64,000 nt of DNA from positions 1-64,000 of the forward strand of contig NZ_JAIGNS010000003.1 in the NCBI RefSeq assembly GCF_019711615.1. The letters run 5' to 3'. Numbering within the stretch: position 1 is the first letter of the stretch; every line of letters starts with the position of its first letter. This stretch comes from Qipengyuania intermedia. Lineage in GTDB: Bacteria > Pseudomonadota > Alphaproteobacteria > Sphingomonadales > Sphingomonadaceae. The position numbers were made by a program, and so were the translations under genes. The notes beneath the pieces were generated by a model that was given only the letters and a program-made list of their open reading frames with translations, was not told where the DNA came from and ran no database searches. Shown here one piece after another: positions 38,540 to 47,794 of this stretch.

Positions 38540-39622
38540 TCAATACTCCTCCACCAGGACATCGGTGTAGAGTTCGGAAGCTTCCGGCTCGGGCGAATTC
38601 TCGGCAAAGTCGGCAGCCTCGCTGACGACCTTGCGAATGTCCTTGTCGATGGCTTTCAAGTCTTCCTCTTTCGCGCCGTTTTCCAGCAGGACCTTCTTCA
38701 GGCCCTCGATCGGGTCCTTGTGGTCCTTCATGTCCTGCACTTCCTCGCGGGTGCGGTATTTCGCCGGGTCCGACATCGAGTGGCCGCGATAGCGATAGGT
38801 TTCGCATTCCATCAGGACCGGACCCTTCCCGTCACGCACGTGCTTGAACGCGATCTCGGCCGCCTGGCGCACCTCGAGGACATCCATGCCGTTGACTTTC
38901 ATCCCCGGAATGCGGAACGCAGTACCGCGGCGGTAGAACTCGGTTTCTGCGGAGCTGCGGCTGACCGCGGTGCCCATCGCGTACTGGTTGTTCTCGATGA
39001 CGAATACAATCGGCAGCTTCCACAGCGCGGCCATGTTGAAGGTTTCGTAGACCTGACCCTGGTTCGCCGCCCCGTCACCGAAATAGGCAAGGCACAGGCC
39101 GCCGTCTTCGTTGTACTGATGCGCGAGCGCCAGGCCTCCGCCGAGGGCGACCTGCGCGCCGACGATGCCGTGACCGCCGTAGAACTTATGCTCGGTCGAG
39201 AACATGTGCATCGACCCGCCCTTACCCTTGGAGATGCCCGCTTCGCGGCCGGTCAACTCGGCCATGATGACCTTGGGATCGATCCCGTAAGCGAGCATGT
39301 GGCCGTGATCACGGTAGCCGGTGATCACGCTGTCCTTGTCCCCGTCGAGCGCGGATTGCAGCCCAATTGCGACAGCCTCCTGCCCAATATATAGGTGGCA
39401 GAAACCGCCGATGAGACCGAGGCCGTAGAGCTGGCCCGCGCGCTCTTCGAAACGCCTGATTAGCAGCATCTGTTCGTAGAAGTGCATCATCTGGTCGGTG
39501 CTGGCATCGAAGCGCTGCTTCTTCTCCAGTTCTTCCTGCAATGAGTGCAGGACGAATTCCGTATCTTCAGCGGGACTCTTCGGCGCCTTCGCGGCTGCTT
39601 TGCTCTTGGGGGCCTTTGCCAA
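38540..39622 (-). CDS. pdhA: Pyruvate dehydrogenase E1 component, alpha subunit
   Basis: Thiamine diphosphate enzyme that decarboxylates pyruvate. ThDP motif: GDGAANQGQVYETFNMAALW with the later NNQYAMGT; phosphorylation-loop equivalent YRYRGHSMSDPAKYRTREEV. The first 20 residues are an Ala/Lys/Pro leader (MAKAPKSKAAAKAPKS). Start is TTG at 39622 with AAGGATG upstream. 360 aa. ftsB is 126 bp upstream on the same strand. Confidence 0.96.
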   Translation of the reverse strand: MAKAPKSKAAAKAPKSPAEDTEFVLHSLQEELEKKQRFDASTDQMMHFYEQMLLIRRFEERAGQLYGLGLIGGFCHLYIGQEAVAIGLQSALDGDKDSVITGYRDHGHMLAYGIDPKVIMAELTGREAGISKGKGGSMHMFSTEHKFYGGHGIVGAQVALGGGLALAHQYNEDGGLCLAYFGDGAANQGQVYETFNMAALWKLPIVFVIENNQYAMGTAVSRSSAETEFYRRGTAFRIPGMKVNGMDVLEVRQAAEIAFKHVRDGKGPVLMECETYRYRGHSMSDPAKYRTREEVQDMKDHKDPIEGLKKVLLENGAKEEDLKAIDKDIRKVVSEAADFAENSPEPEASELYTDVLVEEY

Positions 39623-39748
39623 ACTACAGCATCCTTTATCTTCCGGGGAGGAATATGGCTCAGCCTATAGGCATAGCGGCCCGCACCGCGCAACGCCCAA
39701 GCTGCGCGCATACGAAAACCTTACGGAATTGAGGGCTTGGCGCCCGGC

Positions 39749-40063
39749 TCAGTCGTCGAGCTTGATGACCACTTCGTCCGGGTGGACGACATTGAGCTGG
39801 CTGCGGAGCAGTTCGCCGACCATGTCCGGATCGGCGTGATCCGGATGCAGGAGAGCGACCTTGTTCTGAAGCGCAGCACGTTCTTTCTGCAGAGCGGCCA
39901 GCTGCGCTTCACGCTGGTCGAGGAGGCGCAGGTTCTCGCTCCATGCGAGCAGACCGGAAGGCCCTGCGACAGCGATACCGCCCATCACGAGCAACGCCGC
40001 AAGCGCCGCAGTGTGCGACGCTTTCTGCCTTTGCCGTGTGTTGAGTCTGACCTTGCCTCTCAT
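39749..40063 (-). CDS. ftsB: Cell division protein FtsB/DivIC-type septum formation initiator
   Basis: 104 aa: a basic cytoplasmic tail (RGKVRLNTRQRQK), one membrane helix (AALAALLVMGGIAVAGPSG), and a coiled coil (ENLRLLDQREAQLAALQKER, AALQNKVALL), ending with the LLRSQLNVVHPDEVVIKL segment. This topology is that of FtsB. ATG at 40063 is used; in-frame GTG and TTG codons upstream are alternatives since no strong ribosome binding site marks the start. Position just before pdhA is common in alphaproteobacteria. Confidence 0.85.
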   Translation of the reverse strand: MRGKVRLNTRQRQKASHTAALAALLVMGGIAVAGPSGLLAWSENLRLLDQREAQLAALQKERAALQNKVALLHPDHADPDMVGELLRSQLNVVHPDEVVIKLDD

Positions 40064-40117
40064 CAGGGACACAGAATCACAGTTAACCTTTACGCGCAAG
40101 GGCTATTTGCAGCCCGA

Positions 40118-41284
40118 TCAGTAGGAACGCGGTAGGCCGAGGACGTGCTCTGCCAGATAGCTGAGGATGAGGTTCGTACTGATCGGGGCGACCGTGTAGA
40201 GGCGCGCCTCGCGGAACTTGCGTTCGACATCGTATTCCTCGGCGAATCCGAACCCGCCCAGCGTCTGCACGCACATGTCGGCAGCAGCCCAGCTGGCTTC
40301 GCTCGCTAGCATCTTTGCCATGTTTGCCTCGGCCCCTGCATTCCCGCCTTCGTCGTAAACCTCGGCGGCATGGTGGACCATCAGTTCGGCGGCACGCATC
40401 TGCGCATAACAGCGCGCGATCGGGAACTGGACGCCCTGGTTCTGGCCGATCGGTCGCGAGAATACCTGGCGCTCCTTGGCGTAGTCGCTCGCCTTTTCGA
40501 TAAACCATTTTGCATCGCCGATACATTCGGCTGCGATCAGGATCCGCTCGGCATTCATGCCCGACAGGATATAGCGGAACCCCTTCCCCTCCTCGCCGAT
40601 CAGTGCCGATACCGGGATACGCGTGTCGTCGAAGAAAACCTCCGTCGTCGAATGGTTCATCATCGTGCGGATCGGCTTTATGGTCATGCCATTCCCGACC
40701 GCTTCACGCATGTCGACGAGGAAGAGCGAGAGGCCGTCCGTCTTCTTGGCCACCTCGTCACGCGGTGTCGTACGCGCCAGCAAAACCATCAGGTCGGAAT
40801 GCTCGGCACGGCTCGTCCAGATCTTCTGGCCGTTGATCACGTATTCATCGCCTTCCCGCTTGGCGAAAGTGCGCAGGGAAAGTGTGTCGGTGCCGCTCGT
40901 CGGTTCGGATACGCCGAATGCTTGCAGGCGCAGGTCGCCGTTGGCGATGCCCGGAAGATAGCTGCGCTTCTGCTCTTCGCTGCCGTAGCGAAGCAGCGTA
41001 TTCATCACATACATCTGGGCATGGGCTGCGGCGCCGTTGCAACCGGACGCCTGGATTTCCTCCATGATGACCGTCGCGGCATCGAGCTTGAGCCCACTGC
41101 CCCCGTATTCTTCCGGGATGAGTGCAGCGAGAAAACCCGCCCGCGTGATCGCATCGACGAATTCAGCCGGATAGGCGCGCTCGCGGTCTTTCTCTCTCCA
41201 GTATTCACCAGGAAAATCGGAACAGACTGCGCTCACGGCGCGGCGTATTTCATCTAGGTCTTCTTTTGCCATCGATCGACACAT
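40118..41284 (-). CDS. Acyl-CoA dehydrogenase family protein
   Basis: 388 aa flavoenzyme. Family signatures: LIPEEYGGSGLKLDAATVIM, FGVSEPTSGTDTLSLRTFAK, INGQKIWTSRAEHSDLMVLL, and at the C terminus QTLGGFGFAEEYDVERKFREAR. The usual catalytic Glu lies in this last region (GFAEEYDVERKFR). Substrate unknown. ATG at 41284 has GGACGAG upstream; ATG at 41272 is also possible. It is divergent from hppD across 128 bp that carry a strong palindrome, so both may share one regulator; a role in aromatic or branched-chain amino acid catabolism is inference. Confidence 0.88.
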   Translation of the reverse strand: MCRSMAKEDLDEIRRAVSAVCSDFPGEYWREKDRERAYPAEFVDAITRAGFLAALIPEEYGGSGLKLDAATVIMEEIQASGCNGAAAHAQMYVMNTLLRYGSEEQKRSYLPGIANGDLRLQAFGVSEPTSGTDTLSLRTFAKREGDEYVINGQKIWTSRAEHSDLMVLLARTTPRDEVAKKTDGLSLFLVDMREAVGNGMTIKPIRTMMNHSTTEVFFDDTRIPVSALIGEEGKGFRYILSGMNAERILIAAECIGDAKWFIEKASDYAKERQVFSRPIGQNQGVQFPIARCYAQMRAAELMVHHAAEVYDEGGNAGAEANMAKMLASEASWAAADMCVQTLGGFGFAEEYDVERKFREARLYTVAPISTNLILSYLAEHVLGLPRSY

Positions 41285-41345
41285 GGACTCGTCCTGCCTG
41301 GAAGGCAATCCGTCGGAACGGGCCAGGTTGGCGCCCGTTGGTTTC

Positions 41346-41374
41346 TTGACATGAAAGGAGCCATCCCGTATTTG
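41346..41374 (+). promoter_or_regulatory. Sigma-70-type promoter of hppD
   Basis: TTGACA (41346-41351), exact consensus; 17-bp spacer; TATTTG (41369-41374). Predicted start of transcription near 41381, about 32 nt before the hppD ATG. Confidence 0.7.
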
Positions 41375-41393
41375 GTTTCTATTGAAACTAAAT
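41370..41393. promoter_or_regulatory. Palindromic operator over the hppD promoter
   Basis: Two 10-bp arms, ATTTGGTTTC (41370-41379) and GAAACTAAAT (41384-41393), with one mismatch and a TATT centre. The palindrome overlaps the -10 box and the predicted start point, the position of a repressor site. The regulator is not in the window. Confidence 0.6.
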
Positions 41394-41412
41394 TGAACAA
41401 CTGAGGATTGAG

Positions 41413-42530
<1,118 letters not shown>

Positions 42531-42534
<4 letters not shown>

Positions 42535-43109
42535 GCGACGTAGTCGATCATCCCGTCAAGCTGGGCGGCGTCCACCACGCCGCTTATCGCTGCAAGGACG
42601 CGAAAGAGACCGTCGAATGGTACGGCAAGGTTCTGGGCATGGATTACACCACAGCCTTTGCAGAAGACCATGTGCCTTCGACCGGCGATTACGATCCTTA
42701 CATGCACGTGTTTCTCGACGCGGGTAATGGAAACATCCTGGCGTTCTTCGAACTGCCCAACCAGAAGGACATGGGCCGCGACGAGAACACGCCGGCATGG
42801 GTTCAGCACCTGGCATTCAAGGTCGCATCGGAAGACGAACTGCTTGCTGCCAAGGAGCATGTCGAAAGCCTTGGCATCGATGTTCTCGGCCCCACGCATC
42901 ACGGTATCTTCAAGTCGATCTACTTCTTCGATCCGAATGGCCACCGTGTGGAACTGGCTGCCGATATCGGCACCGAAGAACAGTACGCCGAACTCAAGCG
43001 CGTTGCGCCGATGATGCTGGAGGAATGGAGCGAGACCAAGAAGGCTCCCCGCCACGCAGACTGGCTGCACGAAATCGCACGCGAAGAGCACGGCAAGAAA
43101 CAGCCCTAA
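42531..43109 (+). CDS. VOC-family (glyoxalase/dioxygenase fold) protein
   Basis: 192 aa. Metal-ligand positions: His in [12 protein letters not shown], His in VQHLAFKV, Glu in [11 protein letters not shown]. The [11 protein letters not shown] stretch is typical of bleomycin-resistance/extradiol-like VOC proteins. Coupled to hppD by a 4-base overlap, so a role in tyrosine or related aromatic breakdown is likely; reaction unknown. A C-terminal helix ([17 protein letters not shown]) is outside the VOC fold. Confidence 0.82.
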
Positions 43110-43150
43110 GGCGGGCAAACCCTAATAGTTTGCAATTCTGGAACCCTGCC

Positions 43151-43170
43151 GGAGGCATGACGTTGCCTCC
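43151..43170 (+). terminator. Hairpin between the hppD operon and the mscS gene
   Basis: GGAGGCA (43151-43157), 6-nt loop, TGCCTCC (43164-43170), a perfect 7-bp stem. No T-run follows, so it may be a weak terminator or part of the leader of the next gene, whose start is 17 bp downstream. Confidence 0.4.
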
Positions 43171-43187
43171 CAAAGGGAGTTCTTAGG

Positions 43188-44066
43188 GTGAATTACATCG
43201 CAACGCTGCGCGACCAGCTGCGGGAAATGGGCACTGGCCTGGTAGAGGCTTTACCCAGCTTCGCGATCGCGCTGATCATACTTTTCGTCACCTGGATCGT
43301 TGCGCGCTTCGCCGTAAAGATTTCGGATGCGCTCGTCGGCCGCACGGAAATCCGCGCCAGCCTGAAGAATCTGATCGATACGCTGGTCCGCCTTGGCATC
43401 TGGCTGGTCGGCCTGTTCATCGCCGCAGTCGTCGTGATCCCCAGCCTCACCCCGGCCAGCTTGCTTGCCGGTCTCGGGATCGGTGCGGTCGCGATCGGAT
43501 TCGCCTTCCAGGATATCTTCGAGAATTTCCTTGCCGGCGTGCTAATCATGCTGCGGGAAAAGATGCGCATCGGCGACATCATCGAGTGCGAAGGCATCAC
43601 CGGCAAGGTCGAGCATATTACACTGCGCGAAACCCATGTTCGCAAGCTGTCGGGTGAACTGACGGTCGTTCCGAACTCGATCCTGTTCAAGAACCCGGTG
43701 GAGATCTTCACCGACGAGGACCAGCGCCGCCACGAAGTTGTCGTGGGTGTCTCGTATGATACCAATCTCGACCATGCAGCGGATGTAATCCGTCGCGCCG
43801 TGGAAGATGTCGAGGATGTGTTGGCCAGCAAGGGCGTCGATATTTTTGCGCAGGAGTTCAACTCCAGCTCGGTTGATTTCCTTGTGCGCTGGTGGGCCGG
43901 TTCGACGCCGCGCTCCGGTTGGGAAAGCAAGGACAAGGTCGTGCGCGCAGTGAAGGCTGCACTCGACGATGCGGGTATCGAGATTCCCTTCCCCTATGTC
44001 ACGCACACCTTCAAGGAGACGGTGCCGGTCAGCCAGCTTGGTGACAGCGGCAAGCCGACGCCCTAG
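43188..44066 (+). CDS. Small-conductance mechanosensitive channel (MscS family)
   Basis: 292 aa. Three membrane helices: TM1 FAIALIILFVTWIVARFAV, TM2 LGIWLVGLFIAAVVVIPSL, TM3 pore helix LAGLGIGAVAIGFAFQDIFE. The beta domain follows with RIGDIIECEGITGKVEHITL and LTVVPNSILFKNPVE. Releases solutes during osmotic downshift. Start is GTG at 43188 with AAAGGGAG upstream. Confidence 0.92.
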   Translation: MNYIATLRDQLREMGTGLVEALPSFAIALIILFVTWIVARFAVKISDALVGRTEIRASLKNLIDTLVRLGIWLVGLFIAAVVVIPSLTPASLLAGLGIGAVAIGFAFQDIFENFLAGVLIMLREKMRIGDIIECEGITGKVEHITLRETHVRKLSGELTVVPNSILFKNPVEIFTDEDQRRHEVVVGVSYDTNLDHAADVIRRAVEDVEDVLASKGVDIFAQEFNSSSVDFLVRWWAGSTPRSGWESKDKVVRAVKAALDDAGIEIPFPYVTHTFKETVPVSQLGDSGKPTP

Positions 44067-44128
44067 GGGTTGCGAACAGAAACCGATCGCGGATGCCTGG
44101 CATTCGAGGTCGGTAATGGGAGAGCCCG

Positions 44129-45043
44129 ATGAGAATCCTTCGTACGCCCGCCGATCGCTTCGCGGATATTCCGGACTACCCGTTCGCGGAAAACTGGATC
44201 GAGATCGACCTCGGCGAAGGATATTCCGCCCGCCAGCATTATGTGGACGAAGGCGACAAGTCTGCACCTCCCGTCTTCTTGTTCCATGGCGAGCCGAGTT
44301 GGTCCTTTCTCTACCGAAAGATGATCCCGATTCTCGTCGAAGCCGGCTTTCGCGTGCTGGCACCGGACCTCATCGGCTTCGGGAAGAGCGACAAGCCGGA
44401 CGATCCCGAATTCTTCACTTATGAGCGGCATGTCGATTGGCTGAAGCAATGGAGGTCGGCGGTAGAACCGCGTCCCGCTGCCCTTTTCGTTCAGGACTGG
44501 GGCGGATTGCTGGGCCTTCGGATGCTCGCACATGACCCCGACCTTTTCACTTGCGTAGTGGCGAGCAACACCTTCCTGCCCGCTGGCGGAACGCCTTCGG
44601 CGGCATTTCTCGCCTGGCGCGAGTTCGCGCGGTCTTCTCCCGAATTCCGCATCGGAGCCCTGCTCGACCGTGCCACAGCGACCGAACGTTCAGAGGCAGA
44701 AATCGCCGCTTACGATGCCCCCTTCCCCGACGAGCCATCGAAGGCTGCGGCGCGCGCCTTCCCAAGCCTCGTACCGGTAGAAGACGGAATGCCCGGAGTG
44801 GAGGAGAACAAGAAAGCGTGGCCTTCGCTCGCCGCTTACGAGGGACCATTCCTCACGCTATTCGGTGAGGACGACCCGATCACCAAGGGCAGCGAAAAAT
44901 TCCTGATCGAGCGAATCGCCGGTGCCAGAGACATCGAGCACCGCACATTGCCGAATTGCGGCCACTTCTGCCAGGAAGATCAGCCCGAAGAACTTGCGGC
45001 CGGATTGATCGCAATGGCGCGCAAAGCTGGCCACCTGGGGTGA
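44129..45043 (+). CDS. Haloalkane dehalogenase-like alpha/beta hydrolase (HLD-I, DhlA-type)
   Basis: 304 aa. Nucleophile Asp with adjacent halide-binding Trp in FVQDWGGLLGL; oxyanion region FLFHGEPSWSFLYRKM; acid Asp in LFGEDDPITKG; base His in LPNCGHFCQEDQPEEL. The HGEPSWS pattern and the Trp after the nucleophile are typical of subfamily I dehalogenases. Predicted to hydrolyse C-halogen bonds of haloalkanes; natural substrate unknown. AGGTCGGTAATGGGAGAG lies upstream. Overlaps the MFS gene. Confidence 0.85.
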   Translation: MRILRTPADRFADIPDYPFAENWIEIDLGEGYSARQHYVDEGDKSAPPVFLFHGEPSWSFLYRKMIPILVEAGFRVLAPDLIGFGKSDKPDDPEFFTYERHVDWLKQWRSAVEPRPAALFVQDWGGLLGLRMLAHDPDLFTCVVASNTFLPAGGTPSAAFLAWREFARSSPEFRIGALLDRATATERSEAEIAAYDAPFPDEPSKAAARAFPSLVPVEDGMPGVEENKKAWPSLAAYEGPFLTLFGEDDPITKGSEKFLIERIAGARDIEHRTLPNCGHFCQEDQPEELAAGLIAMARKAGHLG

Positions 45044-46215
45044 CCACGCCTGCGCTGATGACGCGCTCGCAGGAATACTTTCTGGCCATCGCGGCGGCGG
45101 TGGTGACTGCCAACGCCTATTATATCCATCCCATTATCGGCGAAGTCGCATCTCATTTCGGGGTGAGCGAGGCGCGGATCGGCCTTGTCCCCGCCCTGAA
45201 CCAACTCGCACTGGCAGTCGGTATCCTGCTCCTTCTCCCCTTGGGCGACAGGTATTCCAACAGGCGCCTCACCATCGCGTTCACTGTAGGTCAGACGGTC
45301 AGCCTGGCGGTCATGACCATTGCCGAGACTTTCGGTCAGTTCCTCGCGGGATCGACGTCGCTCGGCTTCTTTACGATCGCGCCCTATCTCCTGCCCGCCT
45401 ATGCCTCGAAACGCGTCGCACCCGAGCGACTGGGTCAGGTCACCGCCTTGCTGACGGCCGGTGTCATCCTCGGTATTCTTATCGCGCGTGTGGGTGCAGG
45501 CTGGATAGCGGAGCATTATGGTTGGCGACTGGTGTACTGGATCGCGACCGGACTGATGATCAGCGTTACGCTCGCGCTTCCGTACCTGATGGAAGGTGGC
45601 GAGCGCGAGCGCGGCCAAGCCAGGTACTGGTCGCTGGTGGGGTCGGTCTTTCCCCTCGCCCGGCAGCATCGCGATGTCGTACTTTCGGGAGCAATCCAGG
45701 CACTCAATTTCGCCCAATTCATCGCGCTCTGGCTGGCTCTCGCGCTTTATCTGACCTCGCCCGAAGTAGGATATGGCACCGATACGGTGGGGTACCTCGC
45801 TGCGATCGCTGCCGTCTCCATCTTTTCGACGCCCCGCCTCGGAAGGTGGGCCGATCTGGTCGGGGCGCGCAAGGCGAGACTGGTCTTCGCGGCCATACAG
45901 TTGGTTGGTATCGCGCTGTTCTATCCAATGAGCGGATCGCTCTGGGGCCTAATCGTGCCGCTGGTGCTGGTGAACCTGGTCGGGCCGGGGATCGATGTAA
46001 CGGGCCGCATGACCTTTCTGTCCCTCGCAGCGGACCTTCGAACGCGGCTCACCACGATCTATATCGTCCTGATGTTCGTCGGAGGCGGGATCGGGAGCAT
46101 TGCCGCGACGGCGATCTACGATGTTTTTGGCTGGGGCGGCGTCTGCCTCGCGCTGGTGATTTCATCTGCAGGCCTCACCGTGCTCGCTGCATATTCCCAC
46201 AAGAAGCATCGGTGA
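45040..46215 (+). CDS. MFS transporter (drug/arabinose-efflux-like)
   Basis: 391 aa with 12 predicted membrane helices. Helix 1 is AIAAAVVTANAYYIHPIIG, and the loop 2-3 motif is LPLGDRYSNRRLT; helix 4-5 has LTAGVILGILIARVGAGWIAE. The repeat in the C half is DLVGARKARLVF. Substrate unknown. GTG at 45040 overlaps the dehalogenase stop (GTGA), so it may export or import that enzyme's substrate or product; ATG at 45058 is an alternative start. Last gene before the tRNA-like repeat. Confidence 0.88.
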   Translation: MTTPALMTRSQEYFLAIAAAVVTANAYYIHPIIGEVASHFGVSEARIGLVPALNQLALAVGILLLLPLGDRYSNRRLTIAFTVGQTVSLAVMTIAETFGQFLAGSTSLGFFTIAPYLLPAYASKRVAPERLGQVTALLTAGVILGILIARVGAGWIAEHYGWRLVYWIATGLMISVTLALPYLMEGGERERGQARYWSLVGSVFPLARQHRDVVLSGAIQALNFAQFIALWLALALYLTSPEVGYGTDTVGYLAAIAAVSIFSTPRLGRWADLVGARKARLVFAAIQLVGIALFYPMSGSLWGLIVPLVLVNLVGPGIDVTGRMTFLSLAADLRTRLTTIYIVLMFVGGGIGSIAATAIYDVFGWGGVCLALVISSAGLTVLAAYSHKKHR

Positions 46216-46217
46216 CT

Positions 46218-46236
46218 TGGTGCGCCCGACAGGATT
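46218..46236 (-). repeat. tRNA-Arg 3'-end fragment (possible att site)
   Basis: Reads on the minus strand AATCCTGTCGGGCGC followed by ACCA: T-arm half, acceptor arm, discriminator A and CCA. The tRNA-Arg at 60039-60115 has the same bases except discriminator G. No 5' half of a tRNA is next to it, so it is a fragment, not a gene. A partial second copy (TTGGTGCACCCGACA) is at 46343-46357. Confidence 0.6.
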
Positions 46237-46310
46237 GCTCCGCTGCTTCGCAGCTACGCCATCTCCGCTCCGCTCCGATTCCGAACGATTTTCGATCCTC
46301 ATGCGCCGAA

Positions 46311-46346
46311 CCAATAAAGGCGGCCCTGTTGGACCGCCTTTATTGG
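46311..46346 (+). terminator. Bidirectional-type terminator hairpin after the MFS gene
   Basis: Perfect 13-bp stem CCAATAAAGGCGG (46311-46323) and CCGCCTTTATTGG (46334-46346) with a 10-nt loop. The T-rich 3' arm is typical of a terminator; it lies 96 bp after the MFS stop. Confidence 0.65.
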
Positions 46347-46410
46347 TGCACCCGACATGAAAGTGATGGGCACCAAGATCAATGGGAGATTGCGGTGCCT
46401 ATGCCCGATT

Positions 46411-46482
46411 AATGGCAGCTTTGCGCCCCCATTGCGGACGTTCGGGCCCTCTTAGAGGAACCTGGAAGCGGACTGGCAGCTT
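46411..46482. repeat. Degenerate dispersed repeat with TGGCAGCTT cores
   Basis: Two cores, TGGCAGCTTT at 46413-46422 and TGGCAGCTTA at 46473-46482, with GCGGACGTTC and GCGGAC between them. The same core recurs as an inverted pair at 51710-51744. Looks like remnants of a small intergenic repeat family; no coding potential seen. The rest of 46216-46603 (388 bp) contains no gene. Confidence 0.4.
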
Positions 46483-46569
46483 AGCCTTGGTTATGGGCTT
46501 CCCCAATGTCCGATCATGGATTGAAATTTGTCGATACCGCTGTCGATCGAAGAATGAAGCGGCGTTCCG

Positions 46570-46597
46570 TTGATCCTTGCATAACCAGCGCTATTTA
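46570..46597 (+). promoter_or_regulatory. Candidate htrA promoter giving a leaderless mRNA
   Basis: TTGATC (46570-46575), 16-bp spacer, TATTTA (46592-46597). Transcription would begin about 7 bp later, at or within a few bases of the htrA ATG (46604). No ribosome binding site precedes that ATG. Confidence 0.35.
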
Positions 46598-46603
46598 TCT
46601 GTG

Positions 46604-47737
46604 ATGAGAAGATCGTTGACGAAGGCAACGCCAAATTCGCGTCCATGGATAGTGGTTTTGATCATAATGAATGGGCTCCTCTTAGCTGCAACAGTGTCGT
46701 TACTCTTCAACCAGTCAGCTCCGGTGGCCGAGCCACGGATGGTCACTCCGCGTGGAGATCTAGCTGCAGATGAACGCGCCAATATCGACCTGTTCCGCAA
46801 TGCCCGAGAGTCCGTCGTCTTCATATCGACACGGCAGCGAGTTGCCGATTTCTGGACACGTAATGTCTATAGCGTCCCGCGCGGGTCGGGTTCGGGCCTC
46901 GTATGGGATGAGGCAGGTCATATCCTTACCAATTATCATGTCATCGAGGGTGCATCAGAAGCGCAAATACAGCTTGCTGACGGTCGCCAGTTTTCCGCCA
47001 CACTGGTGGGTACGAGCCCACAGCACGACCTTGCTGTTTTGAAGATCGGCGGTGCAGGTTTCACAGCGCCCGCTCGGGTCCCCATAGGAACGAGCAATGA
47101 TCTGCAAGTCGGGCAGAATGTCTTCGCGATTGGAAACCCGTTCGGCCTAGACTGGACCCTGACTAAAGGGATCGTCTCGGCACTGGATCGCTCGCTGCCT
47201 AATGAGAACGGCCCCGACATTCGCAACCTGATCCAGACCGATGCGGCCATCAACCCAGGCAATTCTGGCGGTCCGCTGCTCGATTCAGCGGGCAGACTGA
47301 TCGGGATCAATACCGCAATCTACAGTCCCTCGGGGGCATCGGCAGGCATCGGTTTTGCCGTACCGGTCGACACGGTCATGCGGGTTGTGCCGCAACTGAT
47401 TTCTGAGGGGCGCTATACGCGACCCAGCCTTGGCCTTGAAAGCGATGACGATATCAACGACCGGCTCAAACGTGTTTCGGGGATCGAAGGTGTTTTCATA
47501 CTGCGGGTCGATCCCGGGTCCTCAGCGGATCGCGCCGGTCTGATTGCAGCGCAGCGCACTAGGGGCGGCGTAGCTCCTGGGGACATCGTTACCGCTCTGA
47601 ATGGCAAACCTGTGTCCAGAGTGGGCGATCTGCTCGCCCGACTTGACGACTTTCGCGTCGGACAAATCGTCGAACTCACGCTGATGCGCGGCGGCGAAGA
47701 GCGCATGGTCAGGCTTAAACTCGAACCGGGAATCTAA
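46604..47737 (+). CDS. Membrane-anchored HtrA/DegS-like serine protease with one PDZ domain
   Basis: 377 aa. One N-terminal membrane helix (WIVVLIIMNGLLLAATVSLLF) puts the rest in the periplasm. Catalytic triad: His in LTNYHVIEG, Asp in SPQHDLAVLKI, Ser in NPGNSGGPLLD. A single PDZ domain covers about residues 270-375 (GVFILRVDPGSSADRAGL, GDIVTALNGKPVSRVGDL). This is the DegS/HtrA layout; DegP would have two PDZ domains. It cleaves misfolded or regulatory envelope proteins. GTG at 46601 is an alternative start. Located next to chaperone genes in the proposed island. Confidence 0.9.
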   Translation: MRRSLTKATPNSRPWIVVLIIMNGLLLAATVSLLFNQSAPVAEPRMVTPRGDLAADERANIDLFRNARESVVFISTRQRVADFWTRNVYSVPRGSGSGLVWDEAGHILTNYHVIEGASEAQIQLADGRQFSATLVGTSPQHDLAVLKIGGAGFTAPARVPIGTSNDLQVGQNVFAIGNPFGLDWTLTKGIVSALDRSLPNENGPDIRNLIQTDAAINPGNSGGPLLDSAGRLIGINTAIYSPSGASAGIGFAVPVDTVMRVVPQLISEGRYTRPSLGLESDDDINDRLKRVSGIEGVFILRVDPGSSADRAGLIAAQRTRGGVAPGDIVTALNGKPVSRVGDLLARLDDFRVGQIVELTLMRGGEERMVRLKLEPGI

Positions 47738-47748
47738 TTTACCAAGAT

Positions 47749-47776
47749 GGGCCGGTCCCATTGGTGAGACCGGCCC
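47749..47776. terminator. Bidirectional terminator between htrA and hsp20
   Basis: GGGCCGGTC (47749-47757) pairs with GACCGGCCC (47768-47776) around a 10-nt loop. It sits between two convergent genes. Confidence 0.7.
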
Positions 47777-47794
47777 TCTCAGCTGCCATGAGGC

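Noticed and set aside
37139..39394. Plus-strand open frame of 751 codons
   Set aside because: Antisense to both pdhB and pdhA.
46218..46236. A complete second tRNA gene
   Set aside because: Only the 3' 19 nt are present; there is no anticodon arm or 5' acceptor strand next to it.
46382..46573. 63-codon plus-strand frame upstream of htrA
   Set aside because: No ribosome binding site, Arg/Cys-rich translation, and it overlaps the degenerate repeats.
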